This document shows positions 62,501 through 64,000 of a stretch of DNA of 64,000 nt, in pieces. Made by a program: the position numbers and the translations under genes. Each line of letters opens with the position of its first letter. Within the stretch, counting starts at the first letter, position 1. The notes beneath the pieces are model-generated. The model searched no databases and was not told where the DNA came from. It worked only from the letters and a program-made list of their open reading frames with translations. Source of the DNA: a virus; IMG/VR virus record IMGVR_UViG_3300018411_000019, positions 43,314 to 107,313 of that record; one strand, given 5' to 3'.

Positions 62501-62912
62501 TGAGGCATTTCAGACGTTCGGTGAAACACTGGCCGAACGTCTAGGTGCCTCGGCACTCCTTTATGCCGCAATCGCCTATTACGTGTTCGATGATTCGTTC
62601 TTCGCCGAAGACCTCATCGATCACAACCCCGAACTTGCCGAACCCATCGTGGCATGGATGGAAGATCTCTATTGCGCGTTCGGCAATATCCTTTACCAAC
62701 TTCGAGTCTACTATGCCAAAGACACGTTTCATTCTGAATCGGAATCAACCTACCACTTGCTCAAAGTTAACTACGTCAGTACCGACGAAGACCTTTACGT
62801 CAGTGCCACCTGCGATCCGCGCTATTATCACCTTGAAAACCAGTGGCGAGTTCTTAGTGAACTTGACACACGTCTTACAGGCCAGCGGCATGTCGTTGGA
62901 AGAGCTATTTGA
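62457..62912 (+). CDS. Hypothetical protein, 151 aa, GTG start
   Basis: GGAGG at 62443 places the start at the GTG, 44 nt inside the preceding gene. It has a helical core (FGETLAERLGASALLYAAIA, WMEDLYCAFGNILYQLRVYY) followed by LLKVNYVSTDEDLYVSATCD. It shows the cassette pattern of helices, then an acidic pair and a hydrophobic strand. Unrecognised. Confidence 0.65.
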   Translation: MSTGISSIAIRLPFDEAFQTFGETLAERLGASALLYAAIAYYVFDDSFFAEDLIDHNPELAEPIVAWMEDLYCAFGNILYQLRVYYAKDTFHSESESTYHLLKVNYVSTDEDLYVSATCDPRYYHLENQWRVLSELDTRLTGQRHVVGRAI

Positions 62913-63153
62913 ATACCTCTCCACCGCACTGTCCGATTACCGGCACGATCGCTTCCCGGAACAGGTCCTATTGAATTCTCGCTACCCCGATAGCTACTCG
63001 ATGCAAATTCGAGATCACCTGAGCCAGTTAATCGACCAGCTGAATGGCCAAACGGAATTGATCCAACGGCAGGCCCAAGCTATCCGCCTAATGGGGGTAA
63101 ATCCCGATGATGATTCGGCCTACATTGAGATCGTCCCACTTCCAGATAAGTGA
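62857..63153 (+). CDS. Hypothetical protein, about 98 aa, start uncertain
   Basis: A GTG inside the previous gene gives (M)NLTHVLQASGMSLEELFE; an ATG 33 nt later is the alternative. Helical, ending in NPDDDSAYIEIVPLPDK. The 3' end overlaps the next frame by 47 nt. Unrecognised member of the cassette. Confidence 0.55.
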   Translation: MNLTHVLQASGMSLEELFEYLSTALSDYRHDRFPEQVLLNSRYPDSYSMQIRDHLSQLIDQLNGQTELIQRQAQAIRLMGVNPDDDSAYIEIVPLPDK

Positions 63154-63517
63154 CCGTCCAGCCCTGCCATTGGTGCTGATGGTCCCTGACAATAAGGAAG
63201 CCTTGCAGTCCATCCCTAAACCGCTGCTGTCCATTGCCGTTGTCTCAGCCATGCGAGGAGTTATTTACAACTGCCTCCCGGCTGAATATGGGAATGTATT
63301 GAGATTCTGGACAAGCTATAAGAACCCTGGCACCCGGTCCCGCGACCTCTCCGCAGTTATGGTTCAGGCAGAAGAAGCATTCGAGTCCGTGGTAGAGATC
63401 CTTGCAGATCTCTCCGATCATTTGAGTCTATATAACGACCAGGATCATTTAGTGATTGATTTGATCCGGTACGACCCTTATGATCAAGGATTTGTAGTGA
63501 GAATATCCGATGGCTGA
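63107..63517 (+). CDS. Hypothetical protein, up to 136 aa, start uncertain
   Basis: The frame opens inside the previous gene; alternative starts lie near 63170-63180 (LMVPDNKEALQ). The helical middle (AVMVQAEEAFESVVEILADL) is followed by DLIRYDPYDQGFVVRISDG. Its stop overlaps the next start by 8 nt. Unrecognised. Confidence 0.6.
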   Translation: MMIRPTLRSSHFQISDRPALPLVLMVPDNKEALQSIPKPLLSIAVVSAMRGVIYNCLPAEYGNVLRFWTSYKNPGTRSRDLSAVMVQAEEAFESVVEILADLSDHLSLYNDQDHLVIDLIRYDPYDQGFVVRISDG

Positions 63518-63845
63518 ACAAATTATCCTAATCGATGGGAGAGACATTTACACGGATTTTATTGACGACCTCTCACGGTTGATGGACCATTCCTACGACT
63601 TTGATGAGATCTTCTCCTTATACGGTGACTGGGCGCGCCGTGGCGAGCATTTCGTCGACGAATTCGCGGGCGGATTGTTTCCACCTGACTTGAGCGAGAC
63701 AGCCGATGATTTCGTGGGTCTGCGGAACGCCATGATCAACCTCTATTGTGCGGTGGATAGAGCCACCCGTGGACTGGATCGCCGATCCATTGCCCACATG
63801 GCTTACAGTGAACCTGACGAAACCATCGTAATCACCGCACGTTAA
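63510..63845 (+). CDS. Hypothetical protein, 111 aa
   Basis: Begins MAEQIILIDGRDIYTDFIDD, helical with many Asp and Phe (EHFVDEFAGGLFPPDLSE), ending AYSEPDETIVITAR. It has the same terminal acidic-strand pattern as its neighbours. Unrecognised. Confidence 0.65.
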   Translation: MAEQIILIDGRDIYTDFIDDLSRLMDHSYDFDEIFSLYGDWARRGEHFVDEFAGGLFPPDLSETADDFVGLRNAMINLYCAVDRATRGLDRRSIAHMAYSEPDETIVITAR

Positions 63846-63876
63846 ATCACCTTCCATTACATCATCGAGCAACGTG

Positions 63877-64000
63877 ATGATCCTTATTGGCATTTCTGAA
63901 GTTATTGCTGAGTTACTTCCCGAGGTGTGCCATTCTATTGACCCGGATATCCCACCTTCATCTGACCTCCCCCTTGAGGTACGCAAATACCTGCGTGCAC
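63877..64000 (+). CDS. Hypothetical protein, cut by right window edge
   Basis: Translating from the ATG gives MILIGISEVIAELLPEVCHS followed by IDPDIPPSSDLPLEV and continues open to the edge (41 codons seen). A GTG one codon upstream is an alternative. It appears to continue the cassette of short unknown genes. Confidence 0.5.
   Translation, partial: MILIGISEVIAELLPEVCHSIDPDIPPSSDLPLEVRKYLRA

Noticed and set aside
1-64000. CRISPR arrays
   Set aside because: No set of regularly spaced direct repeats was found. The only guide-RNA-like element is the IscB omega-RNA.

Overview
The window is a 64-kb piece of a lytic phiKZ-type jumbo phage genome, with a Pseudomonas or related gammaproteobacterium as the probable host. 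The evidence is the set and order of hallmark genes: a multisubunit viral RNA polymerase split over separate genes, a giant virion protein with a lytic transglycosylase domain beside it, a prohead protease, contractile tail sheath and tube genes, a large terminase, and a PhuZ-type tubulin. Host assignment is inference from base composition and family knowledge only. No tRNA, rRNA or CRISPR array was seen.

Layout. 0-5 kb: a partial gene on the minus strand, an intact IscB nuclease with its upstream omega-RNA region, a possible spanin-like membrane/lipoprotein pair and an RNase H1-like protein. 5-13 kb: a virion-type protein, a RecA-superfamily ATPase, a possible C-terminal fragment of RNA polymerase beta, several unknown proteins and a NADAR-like protein. 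13-22 kb, minus strand: two large virion proteins (696 and 2103 aa). 21.7-30 kb: RNA polymerase beta' N-terminal part and beta, interrupted by three group I introns; the third carries an HNH homing endonuclease. 30-36 kb: a head cassette with prohead protease and probable inner-head proteins. 36-40 kb: short accessory genes, each unit with its own promoter-like motif and terminator. 40-52 kb: the tail and packaging block (tube, sheath, three structural proteins, terminase, one further protein), in the order known from phiKZ gp30 to gp24. 52-60.6 kb: accessory genes, and a phuZ locus invaded by a GIY-YIG homing endonuclease. 60.6-64 kb: a tight cassette of overlapping small unknown genes that look alike in architecture.

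How it works together. The viral polymerase would transcribe the genome after injection, the head cassette and terminase build and fill capsids, sheath, tube and the transglycosylase protein form the injection machine, and PhuZ would position the phage nucleus. On top of this core sit at least three kinds of selfish or competitive nucleases (IscB, HNH in a group I intron, GIY-YIG in phuZ). Two of the three types are placed in genes essential to jumbo-phage biology. Eight transcription units share a 15-nt motif, YACATnRTnnnnnTG, 15 to 96 nt before the start codon; this probably marks one temporal promoter class. Many gene ends carry strong hairpin terminators, several of them symmetrical at convergent junctions.
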